Below are positions 33,704-42,308 of a stretch of DNA of 54,752 bases, piece by piece. Source of the stretch: Chloroflexota bacterium (GTDB lineage: Bacteria > Chloroflexota > Dehalococcoidia > Dehalococcoidales > UBA2162); NCBI GenBank assembly GCA_016190825.1, contig JACPPV010000034.1, forward strand, positions 1-54,752, written 5' to 3'. The position numbers and the translations under genes are program-made. How positions within the stretch are numbered: the first letter of the stretch is position 1; every line of letters begins with the position of its first letter. The notes beneath the pieces are model-generated. The model was not told where the DNA came from. It did not search any database and saw nothing but the letters and a program-made list of their open reading frames with translations.

Positions 33704-34558
33704 TTATGTTAATCCATTCTGAGAATCTTCCGTATGAGGAATTGACGAATCCACATTAGCACACTTTAGTTTTAATTCGGTATGCAGGCGATGGCAATTG
33801 TCCTGAAATTGAGTGAAACAAGTGACCATACTATCCAAAGAAACTTCAAGCCTTTTACTTGCTTCGCGAATCATTTTTGTCAAATTCGATTGTTCAAGCA
33901 ATTCTACGCCGTTCCTATAAGACTTCACACCGTTAATCAGGTCAGTACCAGCTCTGTCTAAGTTGTCAAAACCATATATTAAGTTTTCGGTAGAAGCCCT
34001 ATCCTTCTCATCTGTCATCTTTAATGTTGTTGCCATGACCTCGTAATTCCGAACAACTTCTCCAGTCAAGGTCTCAAAGAGGCACTTTCGTTTCTCGACG
34101 TAAATTGCACTACGGTTAGTCTGTTTCCCGAGCCAATTCACTATTCCCCGCAGGGCTTTTGGGTTTATATCTTTTCTAGTTGCCTGGAATAAGACATGTT
34201 CCTGCGCCTGTGTTTGTGTAGCCAAAGTCTGTATATCAATTTGCCAGCGCCTTAGTTCCTTCAATAGACGATCAAGTGCACGTTTGCCATCCACCTTACA
34301 ATCAAGTACGCCAGGTACTCCGGCAGATACCCAAGTCGCAGAAGTAGCACCATGCTCTGCAATTTGCTTAATAGCCTTAATAGCTGCTAGGCAGACCGTT
34401 CCTATCGATAGTGCTAACAGCCCAAACAGAATGACCAAAAGGGACACCGCTAAAGCTGTGGGCATCTTCCACCCCTGCACCTGAAAGAGGGCAAGAATAA
34501 GTCCAACCACAACGGCACCAGTTGGCGCAGCGACTTGGACCGAGAAAATCTTTCCCAT
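33704..34558 (-). CDS. Membrane protein with long helical cytoplasmic domain, unknown
   Basis: This 284 aa protein has two N-terminal membrane helices (GAVVVGLILALFQV, LAVSLLVILFGLLALSIGTV) followed by about 210 soluble, mostly helical residues (RALDRLLKELRRWQIDIQTL, LIYGFDNLDRAGTDLINGVK). I recognise no motif. Base composition is more AT-rich than its neighbours, which suggests acquisition. It stands alone, with its start facing the end of the opp operon. Confidence 0.6.
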   Translation of the reverse strand: MGKIFSVQVAAPTGAVVVGLILALFQVQGWKMPTALAVSLLVILFGLLALSIGTVCLAAIKAIKQIAEHGATSATWVSAGVPGVLDCKVDGKRALDRLLKELRRWQIDIQTLATQTQAQEHVLFQATRKDINPKALRGIVNWLGKQTNRSAIYVEKRKCLFETLTGEVVRNYEVMATTLKMTDEKDRASTENLIYGFDNLDRAGTDLINGVKSYRNGVELLEQSNLTKMIREASKRLEVSLDSMVTCFTQFQDNCHRLHTELKLKCANVDSSIPHTEDSQNGLT

Positions 34559-34670
34559 GCCCCTATTCTACCATGTCTTAACCTTGCTTCAACTACGCAA
34601 ACGCCACTTGATTATTGAAATTTGGGATTTGTTTGACACTTGTCCCTTGTCACTTGATACTTCCCCCGCA

Positions 34671-35630
34671 TCATCTGCTCTTCGGATTCAGCGCATCATT
34701 CAGGGCATCGCCCAGCAGGTTGAAGGCGAAGATGATTATCGCCACGGTCGCCACCGGGAAGAGGAGAAGGTATGGTGTTGTCCTGAGGATGCTGATATCG
34801 CCGTTATCAAAGATCATGACCCCCAGGCTGGGTACCGGCGGCTGGACTCCGAGACCCAGCCAGCTAAGGACCACCTCAGAGCCGGCGATGCTGCCCATCC
34901 CCACCGATACCAGGACGATTATCGGCGGCAGGAGATTCGGAAAAATATGGCGGGAAATAATCCTGAAGTGTGACGCCCCCAGCGCCCTGGCTGCCATGAC
35001 AAACTGGTTTTCTTTCATGGTGAGCACTTGGCCGCGCACTACTCTTGCCATCCCCACCCAGCTAACAACTGCCAGCGCGCCGAATACCACCAGGTAATCA
35101 ACGAATCCTGAGCGGACTATTCCCTGTATGCCGGTCGAAGTCTCAATTCCACGGACCCAGTCAGCGACCCTGGGCTTCAATGTGGCGGCGATGAGAATGA
35201 CAAGCAGTATATCGGGAAAGGCGAGAAATATCTCCCCGATGCGCATGATGATGCCATCAACAAAGCGGCCGAAATACCCTGCTATCAGCCCGAGGGCGAT
35301 ACCAAGAAGGATACCTCCAGCGAGCATAGCGGCAACGGTCACGATCACCGTAGTGCGGATGCCGTAAATAATTCGGCTGAGCACATCCCGTCCCAGGCGG
35401 TCGGTGCCGAACGGGTGTTCCCAGCTCGGCGGCTTCAGGGTATTTGCGAGGTTCTGCTGGTCATAACCGTAGGGGGCGACCAGGGGAGCGAATACGCCGG
35501 CGCCATACATGACGAGTATTATCGATAGGGTGATTACTCCCTTTTTGTTGCGCAAGAAGCGCTGCGCGGCGTAACGCCAGAGGCTTGTCCCTCTGACAGG
35601 TCTTTTATTTTCTTCGATCTGGTTGTTCAT
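34671..35630 (-). CDS. oppC: Oligopeptide/dipeptide ABC transporter permease, DppC/OppC type
   Basis: This 319 aa protein has an N-terminal helix after a basic cytoplasmic stretch (RFLRNKKGVITLSIILVM), and HPFGTDRLGRDVLSRIIYG, a strong DppC marker. The EAA-type loop reads RALGASHFRIISRHIFPNL, and SWLGLGVQPPVPSLGVMIFD follows. Six membrane segments are predicted. It is the last gene of a five-gene minus-strand operon, 7 bp after oppB. It forms the channel with OppB. Confidence 0.92.
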   Translation of the reverse strand: MNNQIEENKRPVRGTSLWRYAAQRFLRNKKGVITLSIILVMYGAGVFAPLVAPYGYDQQNLANTLKPPSWEHPFGTDRLGRDVLSRIIYGIRTTVIVTVAAMLAGGILLGIALGLIAGYFGRFVDGIIMRIGEIFLAFPDILLVILIAATLKPRVADWVRGIETSTGIQGIVRSGFVDYLVVFGALAVVSWVGMARVVRGQVLTMKENQFVMAARALGASHFRIISRHIFPNLLPPIIVLVSVGMGSIAGSEVVLSWLGLGVQPPVPSLGVMIFDNGDISILRTTPYLLLFPVATVAIIIFAFNLLGDALNDALNPKSR

Positions 35631-35637
35631 CGCGACC

Positions 35638-36567
35638 TCATTCGAACTTTATGCGGGGGTCGAGGAACCGGTATCCGATGTCAACTATCAGGTTGGCTAC
35701 CACGTATGCTCCCGCAATCAGCAGCGTCAGGGCGGTGATAATCGGATAATCGCGAGCAAAAAAGGCGTCAAGCGTGAGCCGGCCGATGCCTGGAATGCCG
35801 AAATAGGTCTCGGTGATTATTGCTCCGCTTACCAGTGTTGCCAGCCCGAGACCAACCACAGTGAAGACGGGTATCATGGCATTTCGGAGCACATGGTACC
35901 AGAACACCCTGAACTCAGAAAGCCCTTTGGATCTTGCCGTCCTGACATAGTCCTGCGAGAGCACTTCGACGGTGCTATTTCGAGTCATGCGGGCGATAAA
36001 GGCAGTGCCGGGAAGTCCGAGAATCAGTGCCGGCATGATTATGCGGGCATCAAACAAGCCGCCCCAGCCGTGGCTGGGCAAAATCTTCAGCCAGAGCACG
36101 AAAACCATGAGTAGAAATGGGGCGGTAATGAATACCGGCATCGAGTAGAAGAAAAGAGAGCCGCTTATGATTGACGTATCCTGCCACCGTCCCTGCCGCT
36201 GTGCGGCGAGAAGCCCGAATGGTATCCCCAGGATAAGCGATACAACCAAAGAGGCCAGTCCCAACTGCGCGGAGACCCACAGCCTCCGGCCGATGAGGCT
36301 TGATACCGTTTGACCGCGGAACTTAAAGCTTTCCCCAAAGTCGCCCCTCAGCGCATTCTTGATATAAATACCGTATTGTACCAGTACCGGCTTGTCCAGG
36401 CCACGCTGTTCGCGCACGCGCTGGACAATCGCCGGGTCCTGGTACTGCTGCATGATGATCTGGATGGGGTCACCGGGACCGTAGAGGCTGAGAAAAAAAG
36501 TGATCAGCCCGATGATAAACAACAGGACGGGTGTCCACAGCAATCGCCGCACAATATAGGCGCCCAT
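35638..36567 (-). CDS. oppB: Oligopeptide/dipeptide ABC transporter permease, DppB/OppB type
   Basis: This 309 aa protein begins YIVRRLLWTPVLLFIIGLIT. It has FFLSLYGPGDP, VQYGIYIKNALRGDFGESF, and the EAA loop RTARSKGLSEFRVFWYHVLR. The end GYRFLDPRIKFE is typical of DppB. Six membrane segments. It starts 2 bp after the binding-protein gene, so translation is coupled. Confidence 0.92.
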   Translation of the reverse strand: MGAYIVRRLLWTPVLLFIIGLITFFLSLYGPGDPIQIIMQQYQDPAIVQRVREQRGLDKPVLVQYGIYIKNALRGDFGESFKFRGQTVSSLIGRRLWVSAQLGLASLVVSLILGIPFGLLAAQRQGRWQDTSIISGSLFFYSMPVFITAPFLLMVFVLWLKILPSHGWGGLFDARIIMPALILGLPGTAFIARMTRNSTVEVLSQDYVRTARSKGLSEFRVFWYHVLRNAMIPVFTVVGLGLATLVSGAIITETYFGIPGIGRLTLDAFFARDYPIITALTLLIAGAYVVANLIVDIGYRFLDPRIKFE

Positions 36568-36569
36568 AG

Positions 36570-38165
36570 CTATTCCTCCAGGGATAGCAAGCGGTATTTC
36601 GGGACGACTAAGGGCAAGAGAAGGTACTGGGAGTTCTTCACCTTCGGCTTAATCAACCGATACCGTTCAGCTTCGTGCCAGGTGAGTATCCACGGAGCAT
36701 CTTTGATGATCAAGTCTTCTGCCTGGCGGTAGAGGTCCAAGCGTTTGGCTTCGTCCGCCTCCGTTCTTGCCTGTTCCAGCAGTTGATCGACCTCCGGATT
36801 GCTGTACCCCGTCTGGTTGTTGACGCTCTTGCTGTGGAACAGGATATCCAGGAAGTTCTGCGGGTCCGGGTAATCAGCTACCCAGCCGAGCTCCCACATC
36901 TGAAGGCGGCGTGCGTCAACATCTCCGAGGAAGGTGGCGAACTCCACCTGCTGCACCTCGATCTGAATTCCCAGGTTTTCCCGCCACATTGCGAGCATCG
37001 CCTCGAGATCGAGGCCAACCGCTGAGCCCAATGCTCCCGGCGCAGTCAAGGTGATACGCGGGAAGTTCGCCATATTGGCGCCGTATTTCGATTCTGCCAG
37101 CAGTTGTTTTGCTTTTTGCGGGTCAAATCCGATTCCTTTCTGGTCCGGATTGAACCCCGGGAAACCGGGCGGCAGGATGGTGGTGGCGGCCTTAACCCGG
37201 TTCGCCAGCACCTTGCTCGCAATTTCCTCCTTGTCGACGGCGTAAGCCAGAGCCTGGCGGACCTTGGGGTCGTCAAATGGGGGACGCGTGACGTTCATGG
37301 CGAGGTAACTTGTCTGGAATCCCGGGGCCGCTACATTAAGCTCCTTATTTAATGGACTCTTGGGATCCTGTATGCGGGGAAGATCGGCCAGCCCGACGCC
37401 AATGGTGTCTATCTCGTTGTTCTCGTACATGACCATCGGGTTCCCACCAGCCAGAAAGAATCGGACGCTATTCAGCTTAGCTGCGCCGAGGTGGTAGTCG
37501 GCAAATCGCTCCAGGACGATGAGCTCACCGGGTTTGTATTCCTTTAGCTTAAAGGGGCCAGTGCCGTTGGGTTTCTTAAACCACTCGGGCCCCGATTGAA
37601 CATTTTCGCGGTCCAGCACAAAAGCCGTAGGATATGTGAGCTTGGCGAGGAAATAGCTCTTCGGCGCGTCTATGGTTATCTCGATGGTGCGCTCATCGAT
37701 CACCTTGACGCCGGATATCTCACTGGCTTTGCCGATCAGCTTGTCCTTCACGCCGACGATATCGCCCATGTATGTATCCACTGTGGTTGACTCTGTTTTG
37801 GGATCGGCGGCCCTTTCCAGCGACCATTTAACATCATTGGCCGTGACAGCTTTGCCGCTGTGGAATTTGGCGTTCCGGCGCAGGGTGAAGGTATAGGTCT
37901 TCCTGTCCGCGCTGATGGTCCAGCGTTCAGCCAGGTCAGGGACCACTTCCAAATCAGTATCCAGTGTAACCAGCCCTCCGTAAACTTCAACAACTATCTC
38001 GGCTGAAGCGGTGTCTCCGGTGAGGTGCGGATCCAGTGTAGATGGATCATTCCAAAGTCGGACGAACTCGCCGGCTGCCGCTTGCGGCGCGCCCCCGCCT
38101 CCTCCGCACCCGGCCACCAGAACCATCAGCGCCAGTAGGCTTACCAGGATTGTTTTAGCTCGCAT
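36570..38165 (-). CDS. oppA: Peptide ABC transporter substrate-binding lipoprotein (SBP_bac_5)
   Basis: The 531 aa product starts with a lipoprotein signal: hydrophobic LLALMVLVAGCG with Cys at about residue 20 and a Gly-rich tether, so it is an Lgt substrate. The family 5 fold shows in ERWTISADRKTYTFTLRRNA, KFHSGKAVTANDVKWSLERA, and GTGPFKLKEYKPGELIVLER, with a C-terminal DYPDPQNFLDILFHS. It delivers peptides or similar solutes (possibly nickel or glycans) to OppBC. It is placed between the ATPases and permeases of the operon. Confidence 0.93.
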   Translation of the reverse strand: MRAKTILVSLLALMVLVAGCGGGGGAPQAAAGEFVRLWNDPSTLDPHLTGDTASAEIVVEVYGGLVTLDTDLEVVPDLAERWTISADRKTYTFTLRRNAKFHSGKAVTANDVKWSLERAADPKTESTTVDTYMGDIVGVKDKLIGKASEISGVKVIDERTIEITIDAPKSYFLAKLTYPTAFVLDRENVQSGPEWFKKPNGTGPFKLKEYKPGELIVLERFADYHLGAAKLNSVRFFLAGGNPMVMYENNEIDTIGVGLADLPRIQDPKSPLNKELNVAAPGFQTSYLAMNVTRPPFDDPKVRQALAYAVDKEEIASKVLANRVKAATTILPPGFPGFNPDQKGIGFDPQKAKQLLAESKYGANMANFPRITLTAPGALGSAVGLDLEAMLAMWRENLGIQIEVQQVEFATFLGDVDARRLQMWELGWVADYPDPQNFLDILFHSKSVNNQTGYSNPEVDQLLEQARTEADEAKRLDLYRQAEDLIIKDAPWILTWHEAERYRLIKPKVKNSQYLLLPLVVPKYRLLSLEE

Positions 38166-38238
38166 CTTCGACTCCTTTCCACACAGAATCGGTCCAGACT
38201 ACTTTTCTTTTTCCCATCTTTTTCCTCCAGGGTTTTGC

Positions 38239-39219
38239 TCAACTTTTCCAGCAGGCTACCCAGTGTTCAGCCTCCCTCATCTCCATCTCCGGCACGGCCT
38301 CGTGGCATTGTTCATCGCCAACCGTACAGCGCGGTGCGAAGCTGCACCCGTTTGACGGGGTGAGAGCGCCGGAAGTTTCGTCAGCGAAAACTACTCTCTG
38401 TCGCTTCTTTTCGGCGGCGCGGTCAGGAATTGGCACAGCGGAAAGGAGCGCCCTCGTGTAGGGATGGAGCGGTTTTTCAAAAATCTGGTCTCTCGTCCCG
38501 AGCTCAACAAACTGCCCCAGGTACATTACCGCTATGCGGTTGCTCATGTAACCTACCACAGCAAGGTCATGGGCAATAAACAGATAAGTAAGATTTAACC
38601 GGGTCTGGAGGCTATCCAGGATGTCCAGAATCTGCGCCTGGACACAGACGTCCAGCGAAGAAACGGGCTCATCGCACACGATGAACTCAGGTCCCACAGC
38701 CAGGGCACGGGCGATGCCGATACGCTGGCGCTCTCCAGCGCTGAACTCGTGGGGATAGCGGCTGATCATGCCCGGATCAAGGTCTACCAATGTCAGCATC
38801 TCCTCCACCTTCCGGCGGTATTCTCTGGGTGACATAATGTGATGGATGCCCAGCGGCTCGGAGATAATATCAAACACATTCATCCTCGGGTTCAGTGAGC
38901 TGTAAGGGTCCTGGAAGATCGCCTGCATGCGGCGGCGTACCTGCCGCAGCTCACTGCCGCGCAATTTGCACAGGTCTTTCCCCTCTAAAAGTACCTGTCC
39001 GGAGGTGGGGCGGTACAGCTGGAGCAAGGAAAGCCCCACAGTTGTTTTTCCTGAGCCGCTCTCGCCGACCAGTCCGAACGTTTCGCCCCGCCGGATATCA
39101 AAGCTGATGTCATCAACGGCTTTTATGTCGCTGACCTTCCGTGGCACAAGAATCCCGGAGACAACCGGGAAGTACATCTTGAGATTTTTGACTTCAATCA
39201 GGCTATTTGGCATATTCAT
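38239..39219 (-). CDS. oppF: Oligopeptide ABC transporter ATP-binding protein, OppF type
   Basis: This 326 aa protein has Walker A GESGSGKTT, Q loop IFQDPYSSLNPRM, signature FSAGERQRIGIARAL (the usual SGGQ is SAGE), Walker B FIVCDEPVSSLD and H loop FIAHDL. The C-terminal extension contains GCSFAPRCTVGDEQC, the Cys motif of OppD/OppF proteins that can hold an iron-sulphur cluster. It powers the OppBC channel together with the gene upstream. ATG 39219 is used; an ATG two codons later is equally possible. Confidence 0.92.
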   Translation of the reverse strand: MNMPNSLIEVKNLKMYFPVVSGILVPRKVSDIKAVDDISFDIRRGETFGLVGESGSGKTTVGLSLLQLYRPTSGQVLLEGKDLCKLRGSELRQVRRRMQAIFQDPYSSLNPRMNVFDIISEPLGIHHIMSPREYRRKVEEMLTLVDLDPGMISRYPHEFSAGERQRIGIARALAVGPEFIVCDEPVSSLDVCVQAQILDILDSLQTRLNLTYLFIAHDLAVVGYMSNRIAVMYLGQFVELGTRDQIFEKPLHPYTRALLSAVPIPDRAAEKKRQRVVFADETSGALTPSNGCSFAPRCTVGDEQCHEAVPEMEMREAEHWVACWKS

Positions 39220-39280
39220 GTCCGAGAAAGACGGCTGATTCTTGGTTTTCTGTCATTAACCACATTTGAGTTACATTCCC

Positions 39281-40099
39281 TCAGGAGGCAGCCAGGCGGC
39301 TCCGTTTCTTATCAATACGGGGCACGCATTCCAGGAGCTTCCTGGTGTAGGCGTGCGTCGGGCTGGAAAAAATATCATCCGCCGTTCCCGATTCTACCAG
39401 TTTGCCTTCATACATGATATTTATTCTATCAGCATAACGGGCGACTATCCCCAGGTTGTGCGTGATCAGCAGCAAAGCCGTTCCCATCTGTTGGGCGAGC
39501 GATGTCATCATATCCAGTATCTGCGCCTGTGTCGTGACGTCCAGCGCGGTTGTCGGCTCATCGGCGATGAGGATTTCCGGGTTACAGCTCAGCGCCATGG
39601 CTATCATGACCCTTTGTCTCATTCCGCCGGAAAACTGGTGCGGATAGCTCCGGAGGCGCCGGTCAGCGTCCCGGATACCCACCATACGCAGCAATTCAAT
39701 GACCCGCTGGCGGGCAGTGCCCTCATCCATGCCCAACCTTACCTTCAGCGATTCGGCCAGCTGCGCACCGATGGTCAGCACAGGATTGAGCGAGGTCATT
39801 GGCTCCTGGAATACCATGCCAATGTGTCTTCCCCGGATATTACGCATCCGCTTCTCGGGTAGCTCGAGCAAGTTCTCGCCGTCAAAGATAATCTCCCCGC
39901 CGACTATTCTACCCGGGTAAGGTACCAGTCGCATGATGGACAGCGCACTGACCGATTTGCCGGAGCCGCTTTCTCCCACCAGCGCCACAGTCTCTGCCTC
40001 GCGAACATCATAGGATACGCCATCCACCGCTTTGACTGTTGCTTCTGGCATATAAAAATAGGTCTTAAGGTCTTTTACCTGCAGCAGAGTGCCGGCCAT
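39281..40099 (-). CDS. oppD: Oligopeptide ABC transporter ATP-binding protein, OppD type, short C-terminus
   Basis: This 272 aa protein has Walker A GESGSGKS at 42-49, Q loop VFQEPMTSLNPV, signature FSGGMRQRVMIAMAL, Walker B ILIADEPTTALD and H loop LITHNL. At 272 aa it is about 50 residues shorter than usual OppD and lacks the C-terminal Cys motif that OppF keeps; it ends LLECVPRIDKKRSRLAAS. It is the first gene of the operon oppD-oppF-oppA-oppB-oppC, with a candidate promoter at 40150-40179. Confidence 0.9.
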   Translation of the reverse strand: MAGTLLQVKDLKTYFYMPEATVKAVDGVSYDVREAETVALVGESGSGKSVSALSIMRLVPYPGRIVGGEIIFDGENLLELPEKRMRNIRGRHIGMVFQEPMTSLNPVLTIGAQLAESLKVRLGMDEGTARQRVIELLRMVGIRDADRRLRSYPHQFSGGMRQRVMIAMALSCNPEILIADEPTTALDVTTQAQILDMMTSLAQQMGTALLLITHNLGIVARYADRINIMYEGKLVESGTADDIFSSPTHAYTRKLLECVPRIDKKRSRLAAS

Positions 40100-40149
40100 C
40101 GTTTCACCAGGCTCCTTCGCTCAAAACGAATGAGCATCCCATAATCAAG

Positions 40150-40179
40150 ATGATAGCAAATCATTGTGCCCGAATGCAA
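40150..40179 (-). promoter_or_regulatory. Candidate promoter of the opp operon
   Basis: On the minus strand, TTGCAT (40179-40174), an 18-nt spacer and TATCAT (40155-40150) with TGC directly before it (extended -10). It lies 51 bp upstream of the oppD start. Confidence 0.45.
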
Positions 40180-40589
40180 AGTCTTAGAGCCAGCGATACT
40201 GTCCCATTCGAGTTGACATAGTCCACTAGCTTCGCTGTCATAGAGTGACGGTTTTGTGGTCGCATGGATAGTTATACTTTCCTGGCTACCTTCTGTGCCT
40301 GACTTGTCAATAATCTTTCCAAATTTATGAATTCGGCCTGGCGTGGCCATAGAGTGCCATCATTCTACGCATCTACTCACCCTCTATAATGTGTACCCTC
40401 CCTCTCATATAATGATAAGCGATAGACTATCCAATACGAATATTCAATTTAGCCTAACACGAAGATTTGCCTTAATATCCGTAAACCTGCGCAAAAAGGT
40501 GACAGAAAGTCCAAATTGTTGGCTTGATGACGTTGTCATGTAAACTATCGTCAGTACTTGGCTTTACTGACCGCTGTCATGCTCCCAAA
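40180..40589. other. Divergent intergenic region between opp and tat
   Basis: There is no convincing gene. The segment is AT-rich and includes two ATAATG-like motifs. A 91-codon minus-strand frame is open here but would overlap oppD and cover its promoter. Confidence 0.4.
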
Positions 40590-40618
40590 TTGAATATTCC
40601 CGCTCATGCCTATATAAT
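40590..40618 (+). promoter_or_regulatory. Promoter of tatAC
   Basis: TTGAAT (40590-40595), a 17-nt spacer and a perfect TATAAT (40613-40618), 75 bp upstream of tatA. Confidence 0.65.
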
Positions 40619-40692
40619 CAAAGCTGGGGACACCGGAGCCGCACTTGCGCTTACAGCCGTTTTTTGGGCTGACGGGCCTTTGGGGAGAGTTC

Positions 40693-40983
40693 ATGGACTT
40701 TTTCGGGTTGGGCTTTGGCGAAATACTGCTGATAATGATCATCGCCCTGCTGGTTTTCGGGCCGGCGAGAATACCGGAGATTGCCCGGACGCTGGGGCGG
40801 ACATTGCGCAATTTAAGACAAATGACCACCAGTTTTACCACAGCGGTCAGCCGGGAACTGGAACTCGAAGAAGAGAAGAGTCGCAAGCCTCCGACGCCCG
40901 CCGTCAAAGAGCCTGAGTCCCGCCAGAGCGGGAGCGATTCCGGCCCAGGCACTTCTGAAACGCCCCCTGATCAGGAGCATTAG
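40693..40983 (+). CDS. tatA: Twin-arginine translocase subunit TatA/TatB
   Basis: From ATG 40693 (GGAGAG upstream) the protein is 96 aa: one membrane helix beginning FGLGFGEILLIMIIALLVFG, followed at once by the amphipathic helix PARIPEIARTLGRTLRNLRQ and an acidic, Pro-rich tail. The FG-P hinge is the TatA/B signature. The start with FGLGFGE and the length leave open whether it acts as TatA, TatB or both. The only other tat gene here is tatC, 15 bp downstream, so this may be a minimal TatAC system. Confidence 0.88.
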   Translation: MDFFGLGFGEILLIMIIALLVFGPARIPEIARTLGRTLRNLRQMTTSFTTAVSRELELEEEKSRKPPTPAVKEPESRQSGSDSGPGTSETPPDQEH

Positions 40984-40998
40984 CAGCAAGACGCAAAG

Positions 40999-41772
40999 AT
41001 GGATAACGAGAAAACCCTGCCTATCCTCGGCCATCTTGCCGAACTGCGAACGCGGCTGCTCCGGAGCGTCATCGCGGTAGCAATCACCACGACGCTGTCT
41101 TTCGTCTTCGGCAGGCAGCTTTTCGATCTACTGACTTTCAAATCGGAGTTTGCCCGCCCAGTTTTTGAAATCCTTTCGGGTCGGTTTCATCTTGCCCCGG
41201 TGCCGGATTTCACCCTGATTTTCACCGAGGTGACCGAGATGCTGGGCACATACATGAGGGTGTCCCTCGCCGCCGGCATCATCCTGGCTATGCCCTACCT
41301 GCTTTACGAGTTCGTGATGTTCGTTTCTCCGGCGCTCACCGTAAAAGAAAAGAGGTACGTTTACCTGGCTTTTCCCTGGGTGGGACTGATGTTTATCTTC
41401 GGGGTTGTCTTTGCCTATTTCATCCTGCTTCCCCCGGCGATAAATTTCCTGCTCACTTTCGGCAGCGGCATCGCCGAGCCGCAGATAAAGGTAGGAAACT
41501 ATATCTCCGTGGTGACCCGGTTGATGCTGGCGGTGGGCCTCGTCTTTGAGCTGCCGGTGCTTACCACCTTTCTGGCCAGGATTGGCGTTGTCTCGCCTGC
41601 CTGGCTGGCGGGGAAACGGAAGTTGGCGATTGTTTTTGCCTTTATCCTTGCTGGAATAATAACGCCCACTTTTGATCCGGTCAACCAGGTGCTGGTGGCG
41701 GTGCCGCTGATTATCCTCTATGAGCTGAGTATCTGGCTGGCGAAGCTGGCATACAGAAGACGCCAGAGCTAA
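40999..41772 (+). CDS. tatC: Twin-arginine translocase subunit TatC
   Basis: TatC recognises the twin-arginine signal of folded cargo. The 257 aa protein has the N-terminal LGHLAELRTRLLRSVIAVAI with the conserved E-L-R-x-R, the first periplasmic loop with FTLIFTEVTEMLGTYMRVSL, PYLLYEFVMFVSPALTVKEK, and AGIITPTFDPVNQVLVAVPL. Six membrane segments. It is co-transcribed with tatA. The tRNA-Sec gene follows 124 bp later. Confidence 0.95.
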   Translation: MDNEKTLPILGHLAELRTRLLRSVIAVAITTTLSFVFGRQLFDLLTFKSEFARPVFEILSGRFHLAPVPDFTLIFTEVTEMLGTYMRVSLAAGIILAMPYLLYEFVMFVSPALTVKEKRYVYLAFPWVGLMFIFGVVFAYFILLPPAINFLLTFGSGIAEPQIKVGNYISVVTRLMLAVGLVFELPVLTTFLARIGVVSPAWLAGKRKLAIVFAFILAGIITPTFDPVNQVLVAVPLIILYELSIWLAKLAYRRRQS

Positions 41773-41851
41773 GCACGGATATCGAATCTCGAAATCCGAA
41801 AAACCTTTTCATCCTGGAGTTTCGAATTTGTTTTGTGCCTGGATTTCGAAT

Positions 41852-41879
41852 TTCACATTTCTCTCGTTTGTTGTATACT
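41852..41879 (+). promoter_or_regulatory. Promoter of tRNA-Sec
   Basis: TTCACA (41852-41857), a 16-nt spacer and TATACT (41874-41879), 17 bp upstream of the tRNA start. Confidence 0.6.
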
Positions 41880-41896
41880 TTGCTTAGCCGGGATGC

Positions 41897-41994
41897 GGGA
41901 GCGGATAGGTCCCGGTGGGCTTCGCGGACTTCAAATCCGTCGGGGTCCCGACTTGTCGGGATTCGGTGGGTTCGACTCCCATGCGCTCCCGCCA
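41897..41994 (+). tRNA. selC: Selenocysteine tRNA (anticodon TCA)
   Basis: This is a 98-nt tRNA with an encoded CCA end. The acceptor GGGAGCG pairs with CGCTCCC, the discriminator is G, and the anticodon arm GGACTTCAAATCC has TCA in the loop, as in E. coli selC. The long variable arm is GTCCCGACTTGTCGGGAT. The T loop is GTTCGACTC. The eighth acceptor pair expected in bacterial tRNA-Sec would be G-G here and is a mismatch. The presence of selC implies that the host reads some UGA codons as selenocysteine; selA, selB and selD are not in the window. Confidence 0.9.
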
Positions 41995-42003
41995 GATTCA
42001 AAT

Positions 42004-42162
42004 TCAGGCAAAAGCCCCATCCGTGTTTGTGAAACTGCCGCCACCGGATAAACCCGGGGAATTCCATTCGGTATCTGCCGCCTTCGCCGGAGTTGCGCTC
42101 GCTAAGCCTATACCAAATATCAATATGAGGATAAATGCACTGTGAAGAAACTTGGTTCTCAT
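42004..42162 (-). pseudogene. Small secreted protein, probably truncated at the tRNA-Sec end
   Basis: ATG 42162 follows AGAGGTGG and encodes 52 aa: a clear signal peptide (hydrophobic FILILIFGIGLASA, then TPAKAA) and a short mature part (TEWNSPGLSGGGSFTNTDGA). It ends ten bases from the 3' end of the tRNA-Sec gene. The mature part looks like the start of a larger beta-rich surface protein, so truncation by an event at selC is likely. Confidence 0.5.
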
Positions 42163-42253
42163 TGAAAGACCCACCTCTAACTACCCCCACGGAGATTGCT
42201 TGACTTTCCCCCTAAAGCGTGATAGGATTTTTAATTAGAACATGACGCAACCG

Positions 42254-42273
42254 ACATGTTTATTATAGCATGT
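42254..42273. promoter_or_regulatory. Inverted repeat over a candidate -10 element
   Basis: ACATG (42254-42258) and CATGT (42269-42273) flank TATTAT. It lies 36 bp upstream of a small winged-helix regulator and could be its autoregulatory operator. Confidence 0.35.
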
Positions 42274-42308
42274 TATGACTGTGTTGTAAAAGAGAAGGGC
42301 TTGTTCTT

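Noticed and set aside
40075-40350. 91-codon minus-strand frame upstream of and overlapping oppD
   Set aside because: It overlaps the oppD start in another frame and spans a good extended -10 promoter for the opp operon; no family is recognised.
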